A stretch of DNA of 64,000 nt from Candidatus Paraburkholderia kirkii (GTDB lineage: Bacteria; Pseudomonadota; Gammaproteobacteria; Burkholderiales; Burkholderiaceae): contig LFKV01000016.1 of NCBI GenBank assembly GCA_001189345.1, positions 1 to 64,000 on the forward strand, written 5' to 3'. The notes below the pieces were generated by a model. That model ran no database searches and was not told the DNA's origin. It saw nothing but the letters and a program-made list of their open reading frames with translations. Position 1 is the stretch's first letter; every line of letters begins with the position of its first letter. Below are positions 8,714 through 18,629 of this stretch, one piece after another. A program made the position numbers and the translations under genes.

Positions 8714-9517
8714 ATGCCAGCCGAATCCAATCGAAATTCCGCGTCGCCTTCACTGCGTTACGTCTCGTCGGAGGAAATCGACGAGCGCAAGTTCGTCGTC
8801 GCGCTCGCGCGCGGGCTCGATCTGCTGCGCGCGTTTCGTCCCGGCGAGACCTTGCTCGGCAATCGCGACCTCGTCGAGCGTACGGGCTTGCCGAAGGCGA
8901 CGGTCAACCGTCTGGCCTATACGCTGACGACGCTCGGCTATCTGCGCTTCGACGAGCCCGCCGGCAAGTACGCGCTCGACACGGGCGTGCTCTCCCTCGG
9001 CTTCACGTTGCTGGCGGGCACGGACACGCTCGAGCTCGCGCGGCCGCACATGCGCGCGCTCGCCCGCGAGATCGGCGCGGCGGTGTCGCTCGGCTGCCGC
9101 GACGGGCTCGACATGATCTATCTGGAAACCATCCGCAGCGAAACGGCGCTGACGCTCGGCCTCGCGCCCGGCTCGCGTCTGTCGATGCTCACGAGCTCGA
9201 TGGGCCGCGCCTATCTCGCCGTGCAGGAACCGGCGGCGCGCGAGGCGTTGTTCGACGAGCTCGGCAAGACCGAGGACGCGGCGCGGGTCGCATCGGCGCG
9301 GCGCGCCATCGACGACTTTGCGCGCGACGGCTGCTGCTGCTACTCGTTCCGCGAATGGCACGACGACGTCAACGCCATCGCCGCGCCTTTCCGCGATCTG
9401 CGCAACGGGCGCTGGCTCGTGCTGTCCAGCAGCGGGCCGGCGTCGTCGATGAGCGAGGCGTTTTTCCGCGAGACGATCGGCCCGAAGCTCAAGGCGCTGG
9501 CGGCGCGCCTCGCATGA
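8714..9517 (+). CDS. IclR family transcriptional regulator
   Basis: A 267-residue protein with an N-terminal winged helix-turn-helix (LVERTGLPKATVNRLAYTL) and a C-terminal IclR effector domain (ETALTLGLAPGSRLSMLTSSMGRAYLA). It is divergent from gcdH across a 144-base gap and likely controls that gene; this is inference from position. The sequence is open over the expected length. It ends 4 bases before the converging, broken kynA. Confidence 0.9.
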   Translation: MPAESNRNSASPSLRYVSSEEIDERKFVVALARGLDLLRAFRPGETLLGNRDLVERTGLPKATVNRLAYTLTTLGYLRFDEPAGKYALDTGVLSLGFTLLAGTDTLELARPHMRALAREIGAAVSLGCRDGLDMIYLETIRSETALTLGLAPGSRLSMLTSSMGRAYLAVQEPAAREALFDELGKTEDAARVASARRAIDDFARDGCCCYSFREWHDDVNAIAAPFRDLRNGRWLVLSSSGPASSMSEAFFRETIGPKLKALAARLA

Positions 9518-9521
9518 AGGA

Positions 9522-10409
9522 TCAAAGCACCGTCCGGATGTGCCAGAGTTCAGGAAACAGCACGACGTCGAGCATCTTGCGCAGATACGGCGCGCCCGCG
9601 GTGCCACCCGTGCCGCCCTTGAAGCCGATGATGCGCTCCACCGTCGTCACGTGCCGGAAGCGTCATTGCCTGAACGCGTCTTCCAGATCGACGAGCTCTT
9701 CCGCCATCTCGTATAGAGCTTCCAATGATGTGACGGATCGCGATACACCGCGAGCCATGCGGCCTCGGCGGACGGATCGTGCGTGGTCGGCTGCGTCCAG
9801 TCGCGGTCCAGGCGCGGTCCAGGCGCGCCGGATCGATCTCGAAGCCGCGCCGCGCGAGCAGGCGGATCACTTCGTCGTAGAAGGAGGGCGCCTCGAGCGT
9901 CTCGCGCACCTGCGCGAGAATGTCCGGGCGATGCGCGTGCGGCTTCAGCATCTGCGGATTCTTGTTGCCGAGCATGAACTCGATCTGGCGGTACTGATGC
10001 GACTGGAATCCCGACGACTGGCCCGGATACGGCCGCATGGCGGTGTACTCGGAGGGTGTCATCGTCGCGAGGACGTTCCACGCCTGCACGAGCTGCTCGA
10101 AGATGCGCGACACGCGCGCCAGCATCTTGAACGCGTGCGGCAGCTCGTTGCGATGCACCGCCGCGAGCGCCGTGCGCAGCTCGTACAGCGCGAGCTTCAT
10201 CCATAGCTCGCTCATCTGATGCTGCACGATGAACAGCATCTCGTTGTGATTGTGATCCGGCGAGAGCGGACGCTGCGCGTTGAGAATCGAATCGAGACCG
10301 AGATAGTCGCCGTGCTCATCGAGTCGGAGAAATCGAGCTTGGCGTCGTGCCAGCCTTTTTCTCCGCTTTGCGCGCCGTGTCCGAACGGACAGCCTTTGGT
10401 TTCGCTCAT
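9522..10409 (-). pseudogene. kynA: Tryptophan 2,3-dioxygenase, disrupted
   Basis: The family enzyme is a haem protein opening the indole ring of tryptophan to N-formylkynurenine. The N-terminus [20 protein letters not shown] starts at 10409. Near 10322 the frame breaks. Core segments [21 protein letters not shown] and [18 protein letters not shown] lie in another frame (10239 down to about 9830). The C-terminal region is broken twice more: [21 protein letters not shown] is in a third frame. A codon expected to be Trp is a TGA stop after FRQ near 9658. The final RTVL and stop lie at 9522-9524. At least three frameshifts plus one nonsense codon are present. Confidence 0.92.
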
Positions 10410-10420
10410 GATCGTGGTCC

Positions 10421-11659
10421 TCAGGTCACCGATGCGCGCTCGGCGAACTGGGGGCGCGCGCCAGCTTTCGGTTGCGAGCACGTCGCGCAGGGTTTCGACC
10501 GCGTCCCACGCATCGACGAAGCGCGTATAGAGCGGCGTGAAGCCGAAGCGCAGGATGCGCGGCTCGCGATAGTCGTCGATCACGCCGCGCGCGATCAGCG
10601 CCTGCATGACCTCATAGCCGTTCGGATGCTCGAAGCTCACCTGCGAGCCGCGCTGCGCGTGCTCGCGCGACGTCGCGAGCGAGAGCGGGAATGCGCCGCA
10701 GCGCTCCTCGACCAGCTTGATGAACAGATCGCCCACCGCGAGTGACTTGCGGCGCAAGGAAAGCATGTCGGTCTGCAGAAAGACGTCGAGCCCGCATTCG
10801 ACGAGCGACATCGACACGATCGGCTGCGTGCCGCACAGGAAGCGGCCGATGCCGTCGTCCGGGCGATACACCGGATTCATCTCGAACGGCTTCTTGTGTC
10901 CCCACCAGCCGGACAGCGGCTGCGAGAACGCGTTCTGATGGCGCTTCGGCACCCAGACGAACGCGGGCGAACCCGGCCCGCCGTTCAGATACTTGTAGGT
11001 GCAACCCACCGCATAGTCCGCGCCGACGCCGTTGAGGTCGACCGGCACCGCGCCCACCGAATGCGCGAGATCCCAGACGGCGAGCGTGCCCGCGCGGTGA
11101 ATCGTCTGCGTGAGCGCGGCCATGTCGTGCATGTAGCCGGTGCGGTAGTTGACGTGGGTGATCATCGCGAGCGCGGTGTTTTCGTCGATGGCGGCGGGCA
11201 ACTCCGACGGATCATCGACGAGACGCAGCGCGTAGCCGCGATCCAGCTGTTCGATCAGGCCCTGCGCGATGTACAGATCGGTCGGAAAATTCGAACGTTC
11301 GGAAACGATCACGCGGCGCTTCGGATCGTGCTCGTTCGCGAGCTTCAGCGCCGCCGAGAGGATCTTGAAGAGATTGGCGGAAATCGTATCGGCGACGACG
11401 ACTTCGTCCCCGCCCGCGCCGATCAGCGGTGCGAGCTTGTTGCCGAGGCGCTTGGGCAGCGCGAACCAGCCGGCCGTGTTCCAGCTGCGGATCAGGCGCC
11501 GCGGATCACGTCGGCGGCGCGCGCGGCGGCGGCCTTGGGCGGCACGCCGAGCGAGTTGCCGTCGAGATAGATCACGCCGTCTGCGAGCGCGAACTGGTCG
11601 CGCAGGGCGCGCAGCGGATCGTCGCGGTCGAGCGCAGCGGCTTCTTCACAATGTTTCAT
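10421..11659 (-). pseudogene. kynU: Kynureninase, disrupted
   Basis: This PLP enzyme cleaves kynurenine to anthranilate and alanine. The start at 11659 reads [20 protein letters not shown] through [20 protein letters not shown]. Then a deletion of about ten bases near 11497 removes the segment before [16 protein letters not shown] and shifts the frame. From 11312 down the body is open, with the PLP-lysine region [19 protein letters not shown] intact. Near the 3' end an extra G in a G5 run (10450-10454) shifts the last residues away from the natural stop at 10421. It is followed 11 bases later by kynA. Confidence 0.9.
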
Positions 11660-11694
11660 CGAAGTCCATATATTTGAGGATGATCGGCTGTGAA

Positions 11695-12321
11695 TCAGGA
11701 AAGCGGACGCAGGACTGCGCGCACCGGGCTCGCATCGAGCGTCGAAAATTTGAGCGGCAGGGCGATCAGCTCGTAATCGCCCGGCGCGACGGCGTCGAGC
11801 ACGAGGCCTTCGAGGATCGCCATGCCGTGCGCGCGAACTCCGCTTGTGGGCCGTTCATGGTCTTCGAGACCTGCGGGTCGAGCGTGGGCGTGTCGATGCC
11901 GATGAGCCTAACGCCGTGCGCGGCCAGCAAATCGACGGTTTCGGGCGCGACGGCGCCGAAGGCGCTGTCCCACGCGTCGAGCGGTGCGCTCGCGTAAGTG
12001 CGCAGCAGGATGCGCGCCGGGATGTCGGTCAGATGTGCGGCGACGTGTTCCGGCAGCACGCGGCGCCGCGCCGATGCAGTGCACGACCCGGCACGGTCCG
12101 ATGTACGTGTCGAGCGCGACCGCGCCGATCGGCGCGCCGTGTTCGTCGTAATGAAGCGGCGCGTCGGCATGGGCGCCGGTGTGCGGCGAGAGCGTGAGGC
12201 GCGCGACGTTGACGGGCGAGCCCGCCTCCATGCGCCACACGCGCTCGATGCCGACCGGCGTGTCGCCCGGCCAGACGGGCGTGGCGGTTCCGATCGGCGG
12301 AGAGATGTCCAGAAGCGTCAT
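11695..12321 (-). pseudogene. kynB: Kynurenine formamidase, frameshifted
   Basis: This metal-dependent hydrolase converts N-formylkynurenine to kynurenine. The N-terminal half is clear ([20 protein letters not shown]), with the metal-binding motif [12 protein letters not shown]. The frame breaks after RVVHCIGA near 12060. The continuation [20 protein letters not shown] and [15 protein letters not shown] are one frame over. A second shift near 11830 leads to the natural C-terminus ending at 11695. It is the first gene of the kynB-kynU-kynA operon. Confidence 0.9.
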
Positions 12322-12455
12322 GACGCGCCCTATCAGAAAGCGTGGAGATGCGTCAAATCATAGTCGCGTTATCTGGAAAGGTGCTTGCAAAATAACCACC
12401 CAAAAGTGTCGCGCTTAGAACATAATTCGACGAAACGGGCACAGGGGACTCAAAA

Positions 12456-12959
12456 ATGACCGGCTTCACGCTCGATGCAACAGATTGCCGAATTCTGGCG
12501 GTACTGCAGGAAGATGGACGGATCAGTAACCTGGACCTGGCGGAGCGCATCTCGCTCTCGCCGTCGGCGTGCCTGCGCCGAATGCGGCTGCTGGAGGAGG
12601 AAGGGGTGATCGCGAGCTATCGCGCGGGCCTCGACCGCGAGCGGCTCGGCATCGAACTGGAGGCGTTCGTCCACGTCTCGATGCGCAACGACCAGGAAAA
12701 CTGGCACGAGAAGTTCGCCGCAGCCGTGCGCGAATGGCCGGAAGTGGTCGGCGCGTTCGTCGTCACGGGCGACACGCATTACGTGCTGCGGGTGCTCGCG
12801 CACAACCTCAAGCACTATTCGGATTTCATTCTCTCGAAGCTGTACAAGGCGCCCGGCGTGATCGACATCCGCTCGAACATCGTGCTTCAGACAATGAAAG
12901 ACGATGCGGGTGTGCCGATCGCGCTGATCGAGCAGCCGGGGCGCGCCCACACGCCCTGA
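12456..12959 (+). CDS. kynR: Lrp/AsnC family regulator next to the kyn operon
   Basis: A 167-residue protein with the AsnC-type helix-turn-helix (LDLAERISLSPSACLRRMRLLEEEG) and a C-terminal RAM ligand-binding domain (AFVHVSMRNDQENWHEKF onward). It is divergent from kynB. In Burkholderia and Ralstonia the Lrp-type KynR in this position activates kynBUA in response to kynurenine; assignment to KynR is by position and family. It is intact over full length while all three presumed targets are pseudogenes. It is therefore either an orphan regulator or keeps other targets. Confidence 0.85.
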   Translation: MTGFTLDATDCRILAVLQEDGRISNLDLAERISLSPSACLRRMRLLEEEGVIASYRAGLDRERLGIELEAFVHVSMRNDQENWHEKFAAAVREWPEVVGAFVVTGDTHYVLRVLAHNLKHYSDFILSKLYKAPGVIDIRSNIVLQTMKDDAGVPIALIEQPGRAHTP

Positions 12960-12963
12960 GGGC

Positions 12964-13476
12964 TTATTCCAGCGGTCCCAGCGTGTGAAAGCTGCCGGAC
13001 TGGAAGACGAGCGGCACGATCGGTTCCGCGCTCTGGCGCACGCCGCAACGCTCCACCTCGCCGACGAAGATCACGTGATCGCCCTCGTCGTAGCAGCTGC
13101 GGTTGTGGCATTCGAACCACGCGAGCGCGCCGTCCAGCACCGGCATGCCGGTGTCGCCCGCCGCGTGCGAGACGCCCGCGAAGCGGTCGCCCTTGACGGT
13201 CGCGAAGCGGCGGCACAGATCGAGCTGCGACGCCGCGAGCACGTTCACCACATAGTGGCTGTTGGCGCGGAAAACCGGCATCGACACCGATTTCGTGGCG
13301 AGGCTCCACAGCACGAGCGGCGGATCGAGCGAAACCGAGTTGAACGAGCTCGCGGTGATGCCGATCAGCTGGCCGGAAGCGGTGCGCGTCGTGATGACCG
13401 TGACGCCGGTCGCGAACTGGCCGAGCGCGACGCGAAACTCTAACGGATCGAAATTCGGGGCTTTGGCGCGTGTCAT
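12964..13476 (-). CDS. Flavin reductase family protein
   Basis: A 170-residue FMN-binding split-barrel protein of the HpaC/DIM6/NtaB type. Such proteins reduce flavin with NAD(P)H for partner monooxygenases. Visible family features are FRVALGQFATGVTVITT, GITASSFNSVSLDPPLVLWSL and the terminal SGSFHTLGPLE. No partner oxygenase is adjacent, so the substrate chain is unknown. Coding is clean, and the stop lies four bases from the end of the convergent regulator. Confidence 0.88.
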   Translation of the reverse strand: MTRAKAPNFDPLEFRVALGQFATGVTVITTRTASGQLIGITASSFNSVSLDPPLVLWSLATKSVSMPVFRANSHYVVNVLAASQLDLCRRFATVKGDRFAGVSHAAGDTGMPVLDGALAWFECHNRSCYDEGDHVIFVGEVERCGVRQSAEPIVPLVFQSGSFHTLGPLE

Positions 13477-13807
13477 TTGGCGGATGAGCTGGCAAATGGG
13501 CGGTCGAATGTGTCGTGGGCTACCGAGCCAGCCGCGCGTCGCACTTCAGTCGGAAGAACTTTTCAGAAGTCGTGTAAAAGCAGGAGATTTGTTTCGATTC
13601 TATCGGAACCGGCTGTCCTTAGGCGCCAAATGACAGTAGCCAGCGATAGCTTGGGCGGTTCGGCGGGCTTCGGCGCGGTTTCGCGAAACCCAGTAAGCTC
13701 GATTCGTCGCGCCCGCATCGCCGGAGATTGAAGATCGGCCGGGCGCATCCATATGCATGATCCGATCCGCGGCATGGCCGCAGGCACTTGATGAGGAGTG
13801 GCGCCTT
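13477..13807. other. Intergenic region without a recognisable gene
   Basis: 330 bases between the flavin reductase and msrA. No reading frame with family character was seen on either strand. The last bases hold the msrA ribosome-binding site. Confidence 0.5.
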
Positions 13808-14377
13808 ATGACCCAACTTGACCAGCAGAACGAGCAGACCAGACTCGAGACCGCAACGCTCGGCGGCGGCTGTTTCTGGTGTACCGAAGCCGTGTTTCTC
13901 GCGGTGCAGGGCGTGGAGTCGGTCGAGTCCGGCTATGCGGGCGGCAAGGTGGCGAATCCGTCGTACGAGCAGGTCTGCGAAGGCGACACCGGCCACGTGG
14001 AAGTGGTGAAGGTCGTGTTCGATCCGTCCGTGATCAGCTATCGCGAGATTCTCGAGATCTTCTTCGCAACGCACGATCCGATCCAGCTCAACCGGCAGGG
14101 CAACGACGTCGGCACGCAATATCGCTCGGTCGTCTTCACGCATTCGGACGAGCAGCGCAAGATCGCGCTCGAAGTAATCGACGAGCTGCAGCGCGAGGAT
14201 GTCTACGGCGGCAAGATCGTCACGGAATTCACGCCGCTCGCCGGCGACTACTATCCCGCCGAGGCGTATCACCAGAACTACTTCGCGCAGCATCCGAACC
14301 AGGGCTATTGCGCGGCGGTCGTGGGCCCGAAGGTCGCGAAATTCCGCAAGAAGTTCGTGCATCGGCTGAAGGCCTGA
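13808..14377 (+). CDS. msrA: Peptide-methionine (S)-S-oxide reductase
   Basis: A 189-residue enzyme that repairs S-sulfoxides of methionine in oxidised proteins using thioredoxin. The catalytic motif GGCFWCTEAVF is near residue 20. The family segments GNDVGTQYRSVVF and YHQNYFAQHPNQGYC are present. The start at 13808 is chosen because GAGGAG precedes it; an in-frame codon at 13757 is upstream of that site. It stands alone, converging with the DUF72 gene. Confidence 0.95.
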   Translation: MTQLDQQNEQTRLETATLGGGCFWCTEAVFLAVQGVESVESGYAGGKVANPSYEQVCEGDTGHVEVVKVVFDPSVISYREILEIFFATHDPIQLNRQGNDVGTQYRSVVFTHSDEQRKIALEVIDELQREDVYGGKIVTEFTPLAGDYYPAEAYHQNYFAQHPNQGYCAAVVGPKVAKFRKKFVHRLKA

Positions 14378-14393
14378 CGCATCTTCAGGCTTT

Positions 14394-15527
14394 CTAGCCG
14401 CGCTGCGCGCGCTCGCATTGCTCCGCGATGCCGCGCGCGAGCCCGAAGCACGTGAGCGGCGCGGAGCCTTCCGCCTTGTTGTTCGCCGCGATCATCACCG
14501 GCTGGCCCGCGGCTGCATAACGCGCGGCCAGCTCGGCGAGCGCTTCGTGCGTCTCGCGATCCGCGTCGACGATCTTGTCGAACGGCTCATACTTCGCCTT
14601 CGCCTGCTCGTAGCGAAAGCCGCTTTGCAGGCTCCAGCGCACGACGAGCGGTCCCAATTTCTCTTCGTCCAGCAACGCGAGCGCCTTCGCCTGCCGGCGC
14701 ACGTCCGGCATGCGCGCGTGCACGCCGATGCGGTAACGCACGTTCGCCTCGCGCAGCGCGCAGATGAAGCGCGGCGTGAGCATCACCGCGTCGCGTATCT
14801 CGACCGCGTAGCAAGCGTCGCCTTCGAGCGGCGGCAGGGCGTTCAGGAACGCGGACAGGCGCTCGATGAAGCGCGCCGACTCGACGATCATCGCGTCGGG
14901 CAGCGGCGAGAACTGGAACACGAGCGCGCCCGCCTTCGCGCCGAGTCCACCGATGCAAGGCGTGACGAACTCGTCGATGGCGATCTGTGCGTTCAGGAAG
15001 GCGGGATTCTCGGCGTCCGGCGCGCCGCGCTCCCCGCGCACGAAGGCATCGGTGACCGAGGCGGGCGCCTTGACGATGAAGCGGAAATGATCCGGCACCT
15101 GCGACGCATAGCGCGCGTATTTCGCCAGCGAGAGCGGCGCGTAGAACGAGCGGTCGATCGACACGCTTTTCAGGAGCGGATGCGCGCCGTAGGCGGTGAG
15201 GCCGTCGCGGGAGAGCTTGGCGTTCGAGTAATCGTCGCCGTAGACGATGCCGCGCCAGCCGGGAAACGACCATGTCGATGTGCCGAGACGGATCGTGTCG
15301 GGAAGGCGCTTCGCGATGGCTTCGAGTTCGGGCTGCACGGGCGCGGGCAGCACGCCGCGAGGTTTGGGTTGCTTCGGGGGCGTTGCGGCGGGAACGGGCT
15401 TCGCGTCATGGGTCGAAGCAGGCGCGGGCTCGCCGAAAAGATCGAACTGCTCTTCCGGCTCGCCCGTTTCGATGCGCGTAGGATCGCGGTTCAGAGCGCC
15501 TTCTCGTAGATATACCGCCGCGACCAC
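14394..15527 (-). CDS. DUF72 domain protein
   Basis: A 377-residue protein of the DUF72 (YecE) family, TIM-barrel-like proteins of unknown reaction. The family core begins at IRLGTSTWSFPGWRG after a Pro-rich leader of about 75 residues, and the IEIRDA and NNKAEGSAP motifs are present. The first 12 codons overlap the 3' end of cfa (15491-15527), so translation is probably coupled. The true start could be a little downstream. Confidence 0.85.
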   Translation of the reverse strand: MVAAVYLREGALNRDPTRIETGEPEEQFDLFGEPAPASTHDAKPVPAATPPKQPKPRGVLPAPVQPELEAIAKRLPDTIRLGTSTWSFPGWRGIVYGDDYSNAKLSRDGLTAYGAHPLLKSVSIDRSFYAPLSLAKYARYASQVPDHFRFIVKAPASVTDAFVRGERGAPDAENPAFLNAQIAIDEFVTPCIGGLGAKAGALVFQFSPLPDAMIVESARFIERLSAFLNALPPLEGDACYAVEIRDAVMLTPRFICALREANVRYRIGVHARMPDVRRQAKALALLDEEKLGPLVVRWSLQSGFRYEQAKAKYEPFDKIVDADRETHEALAELAARYAAAGQPVMIAANNKAEGSAPLTCFGLARGIAEQCERAQRG

Positions 15528-16708
15528 GGCAGCGTCTTCGCGCTGCGTCCCGCCTTGCGGCAGATCACCTGATAGATCGACACGTCGTCGTTCTCGAATG
15601 CGTACGCGCAGCCCGCCAGATACACGCGCCAGATGCGGAAGTGCTCGTCGTCGACGACGAGCTTCCTCGCTTCCTCGACGTGTTCTTCGAACCTGTCCGC
15701 CCAGATGTCGAGCGTATGCGCGTAATGACGGCGCAGGCTCTCGACGTCGACCGCCTCCAGCCCGCCGCGCTGCATGCTTTCGAGCGCGAGGCCGATGTGC
15801 GGCAGCTCGCCGTCCGGGAACACGTACTTGTCGATGAACTCGCTGCCGCCAAGCGAGGTCTCGCCGCTGTCGGCGTCCGACGAGGTGATGCCGTGATTCA
15901 TCGCGATGCCGTCATCGACGAGCAGATCGTGGATCTTCGCGAAGTATTCCGGCAGATTCTTGCGCCCCACGTGCTCGAACATGCCGACGCTCGTGATGCG
16001 GTCGAACTGCCCGGGAATGTCGCGGTAATCCTGCAGGCGGATCTCGATCCGGTCTTCGAGGCCGGCCGCCTTCACGCGCTCGGTCGCGAGCCTGAACTGG
16101 TTCTCGGAGAGTGTCACGCCCACGCACGTCACGCCGAACTTCTGCGCCGCGCGGATCACGAGGGCGCCCCAGCCGCAGCCGATATCGAGCAGGCGCTGGC
16201 CCGGCCGCACCTGGATCTTGGTGAGGATGTGGTCGATCTTCTTGAGCTGCGCGGTATCGAGGTCCTCGTCGCCGTTCTCGAAATACGCGCAGGAGTACAC
16301 CATGTTCTTGTCGAGCCAGAGCTGATAGAACTCGTTCGACACGTCGTAATGGTACTGAATGGCCTTCTTGTCCGACGCCTTCGAATGATTGAAGTAGCGG
16401 CGCAAGCGGGCGAGCTTGCTTGCGCTCGTCACCGTGCTCTTGGCGAGCGAATAGCCGATGTTGATGATGTCGCTGAGCTTGCCATCGATGTCGATCTTGC
16501 CCTTTACGTAGGCTTCGCCGAGATTGTCGAGGCTCGGTTCGAGCAGATAGGGCAGCGCGGTCGCGCTCTTCACGTGCAGCGTCACCTGGGGGGCCGCGAA
16601 CCGGCCGAAATCGTGCTGCTGTCCGTCCCACAGCACGAGTCGCGCGGGCAGGTTCGCCCGGTCACGCACTTCCTCAACCCACTGCGTCAGCTTCTTCTCC
16701 CAGAACAT
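15491..16708 (-). CDS. cfa: Cyclopropane-fatty-acyl-phospholipid synthase
   Basis: A 405-residue SAM-dependent enzyme. It methylenates cis double bonds of membrane phospholipid acyl chains and is usually stationary-phase or acid induced. The SAM-binding motif LLDIGCGWGALVIRAA, the substrate region YHYDVSNEFYQLWLDKNMVYSCAYF and the C-terminal GCAYAFENDDVSIYQVICRK all match the family. Full length. It overlaps the downstream DUF72 gene by 37 bases and follows pdxH on the same strand. Confidence 0.94.
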   Translation of the reverse strand: MFWEKKLTQWVEEVRDRANLPARLVLWDGQQHDFGRFAAPQVTLHVKSATALPYLLEPSLDNLGEAYVKGKIDIDGKLSDIINIGYSLAKSTVTSASKLARLRRYFNHSKASDKKAIQYHYDVSNEFYQLWLDKNMVYSCAYFENGDEDLDTAQLKKIDHILTKIQVRPGQRLLDIGCGWGALVIRAAQKFGVTCVGVTLSENQFRLATERVKAAGLEDRIEIRLQDYRDIPGQFDRITSVGMFEHVGRKNLPEYFAKIHDLLVDDGIAMNHGITSSDADSGETSLGGSEFIDKYVFPDGELPHIGLALESMQRGGLEAVDVESLRRHYAHTLDIWADRFEEHVEEARKLVVDDEHFRIWRVYLAGCAYAFENDDVSIYQVICRKAGRSAKTLPWSRRYIYEKAL

Positions 16709-16804
16709 GCTTGTTTCTCCGCGCTAGATGAAATCAAGAGAAGGCTCGCGCCTCCATGTTCGTGCCGCCTGCCGCTTCGTCGCTTCGCCGTGACCCGCGC
16801 GGGC

Positions 16805-17443
16805 TTACGGCGCGAGCCTGCCGATGCGCCACGGACCATCCGTGCTTTCGCGCGTGTAGACGATGCGGTCGTGCAGTCGCGAGGGGCGTCCCTGCCAGAA
16901 TTCGATGGTATCGGGCACCAGGCGATAGCCGCCCCAGTGCGGCGGGCGCGGCGGCGTCTCGCCGTATCGGGCGATCATCTCGCGCTCGCGCGCTTCCAGC
17001 GCCTCGCGACTTTCGAGCGGCTGGCTCTGGTCCGACGCCCACGCGCCGATGCGCGAGCCGAGCGGACGCGAGGCGTAATACGCGTCGCTTTCCTCGGCGC
17101 TCGTCTTTTCGACGCGGCCCTCGATGCGCACCTGGCGCTCGAGCTCGATCCAGTGGAACAGCAGGCTCACCGCGGAGTTGGCGGCGAGTTCGCGGCCCTT
17201 GCGGCTTTCGTAGTTGGTAAAGAAAACGAATCCGCGCTCGTCGACGCCCTTGATGAGCACGATGCGGGCGGATGGGCGCCCCTGCGCATCGACGGTCGCA
17301 AGGGTCATGGCGTTGGGTTCGGGCAACCTGGCATCGACCGCCTGCGCGAACCAGGTCTCGAATTGGCGCACCGGGTCCGGATCGACGTCGGCGGCGTCCA
17401 GCGCGCCGCGCGAATAATTTTTGCGAAGGTCTGCGAGGGTCAT
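16805..17443 (-). CDS. pdxH: Pyridoxamine 5'-phosphate oxidase
   Basis: A 212-residue FMN enzyme making pyridoxal 5'-phosphate from pyridoxine or pyridoxamine phosphate. The start at [13 protein letters not shown] (17443) is the normal family N-terminus; a longer open frame upstream to 17968 has no family similarity. The core contains [15 protein letters not shown] and [18 protein letters not shown]. The C-terminus [24 protein letters not shown] holds the substrate-binding residues. The 287 bases upstream to tcdA carry no gene that I recognise. Confidence 0.94.
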   Translation of the reverse strand: MTLADLRKNYSRGALDAADVDPDPVRQFETWFAQAVDARLPEPNAMTLATVDAQGRPSARIVLIKGVDERGFVFFTNYESRKGRELAANSAVSLLFHWIELERQVRIEGRVEKTSAEESDAYYASRPLGSRIGAWASDQSQPLESREALEAREREMIARYGETPPRPPHWGGYRLVPDTIEFWQGRPSRLHDRIVYTRESTDGPWRIGRLAP

Positions 17444-17730
17444 TTTTATGCAAGCGCTACAGTCGCGACAGTATAGCCAAGGTGAAACGATCTTGCCCTG
17501 ATTACCAAAAGACGACGCCCGCGCAGTCATTCGTGCACTGGCGCCGACTATCACGTCTCGGGTTCCGATAAGGCAGAATACGCAATTCAGCCGCATTTTG
17601 CATGATTGAACACTCGGGTCTGCCCCGCCGACAGTTGCCTGTAAGCATTGATTGACGCCGCACAAGGCCTGCTGCATTTTCGGGTTTCCAGTTTGCTTTC
17701 GACGCTCCACGCCTGAACCTCGCACGACAC

Positions 17731-18563
17731 ATGAACGTCTCATCCGACACCGCCATCGCGTCCCCGTCGATGAAGCCGCCGACCGCGAGCGCCGCTTCGG
17801 CGGCATCGCGCGTCTGTACGGCGCACCCGCGCTCGCCGCGTTCGAGAAGACGCACGTCGCGGTGATCGGCATCGGCGGCGTGGGCTCGTGGGTCGCCGAG
17901 GCGCTCGCGCGCAGCGCGGTCGGCAAGCTGACCCTGATCGACCTCGACAACGTCGCCGAAAGCAACACGAACCGCCAGATTCACGCGCTCGACGGCGACT
18001 ACGGCAAGGCGATGGCCGAGCGCATCCGCCTGATCGATCCCGCGTGCGACGTGCGGCAGATCGAGGACTTCGTCGAGCCCGGCAACTTCGACGAGACCCT
18101 GGGCGGCGGCTTCGACTACGTCGTCGATGCGATCGACAGCGTGCGCACCAAGACCGCGCTCATCGCGTGGTGCGTGGCGCGCAGGCAGGCGCTGATCACG
18201 GTCGGCGGCGCGGGCGGGCAGCTCGATCCGACGCGCATCCGCATCGACGATCTCGCGCTGACCATTCAGGATCCGCTGCTGTCGAAGGTGCGCGGCCAGT
18301 TGCGCAAGCTGCACGGCTTTCCGCGCGGCCCGAAGGCGCGCTTCAAGGTGAGCGCGGTGTATTCGGACGAGCCGCTGATCTATTCCGAGGCGCCCACGTG
18401 CGATATCAGCGAGGGCGCGGAGCACCTGGAAAAGGGCGCGGGGTATTCGGGGCCAGTCGGGCTCAACTGCGCGGGCTTCGGATCGAGCGTCTGCGTGACG
18501 GCGAGCTTCGGCTTCGCGGCGGCCGCGCATGTCCTGAAGGAGCTGGCAAAGCGTGCGGCCTAG
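17731..18563 (+). pseudogene. tcdA: tRNA threonylcarbamoyladenosine dehydratase, N-terminal frameshift
   Basis: The E1-like family enzyme cyclises t6A37 to ct6A in tRNA. The ThiF-type core is long and open: [47 protein letters not shown] and the C-terminal FGFAAAAHVLKEL. The natural ATG is probably at 17731 ([12 protein letters not shown]), but that frame leaves the core frame after a CCCC run near 17770. One base is missing between ASP and [13 protein letters not shown]. No convincing start exists in the core frame; the only candidate is a distant TTG at 17652. Relative to E. coli about four residues are also missing between GDYGK and AMAERIR. It is probably inactive or weakly expressed. Confidence 0.75.
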
Positions 18564-18585
18564 ATTTTCGTCGTGGGGAATGCAA

Positions 18586-18613
18586 AACGGCCGGCTCCTC
18601 GAAGCCGGCCGTT
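18586..18613 (-). terminator. Rho-independent terminator between converging genes
   Basis: Eleven-base perfect arms (18586-18596 and 18603-18613), loop CCTCGA. On the minus strand the stem is followed by TTTTGC, so it fits best as the terminator of the thioredoxin gene. It may also stop tcdA transcripts. Confidence 0.8.
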
Positions 18614-18629
18614 CCCTGCGACGCGATGA

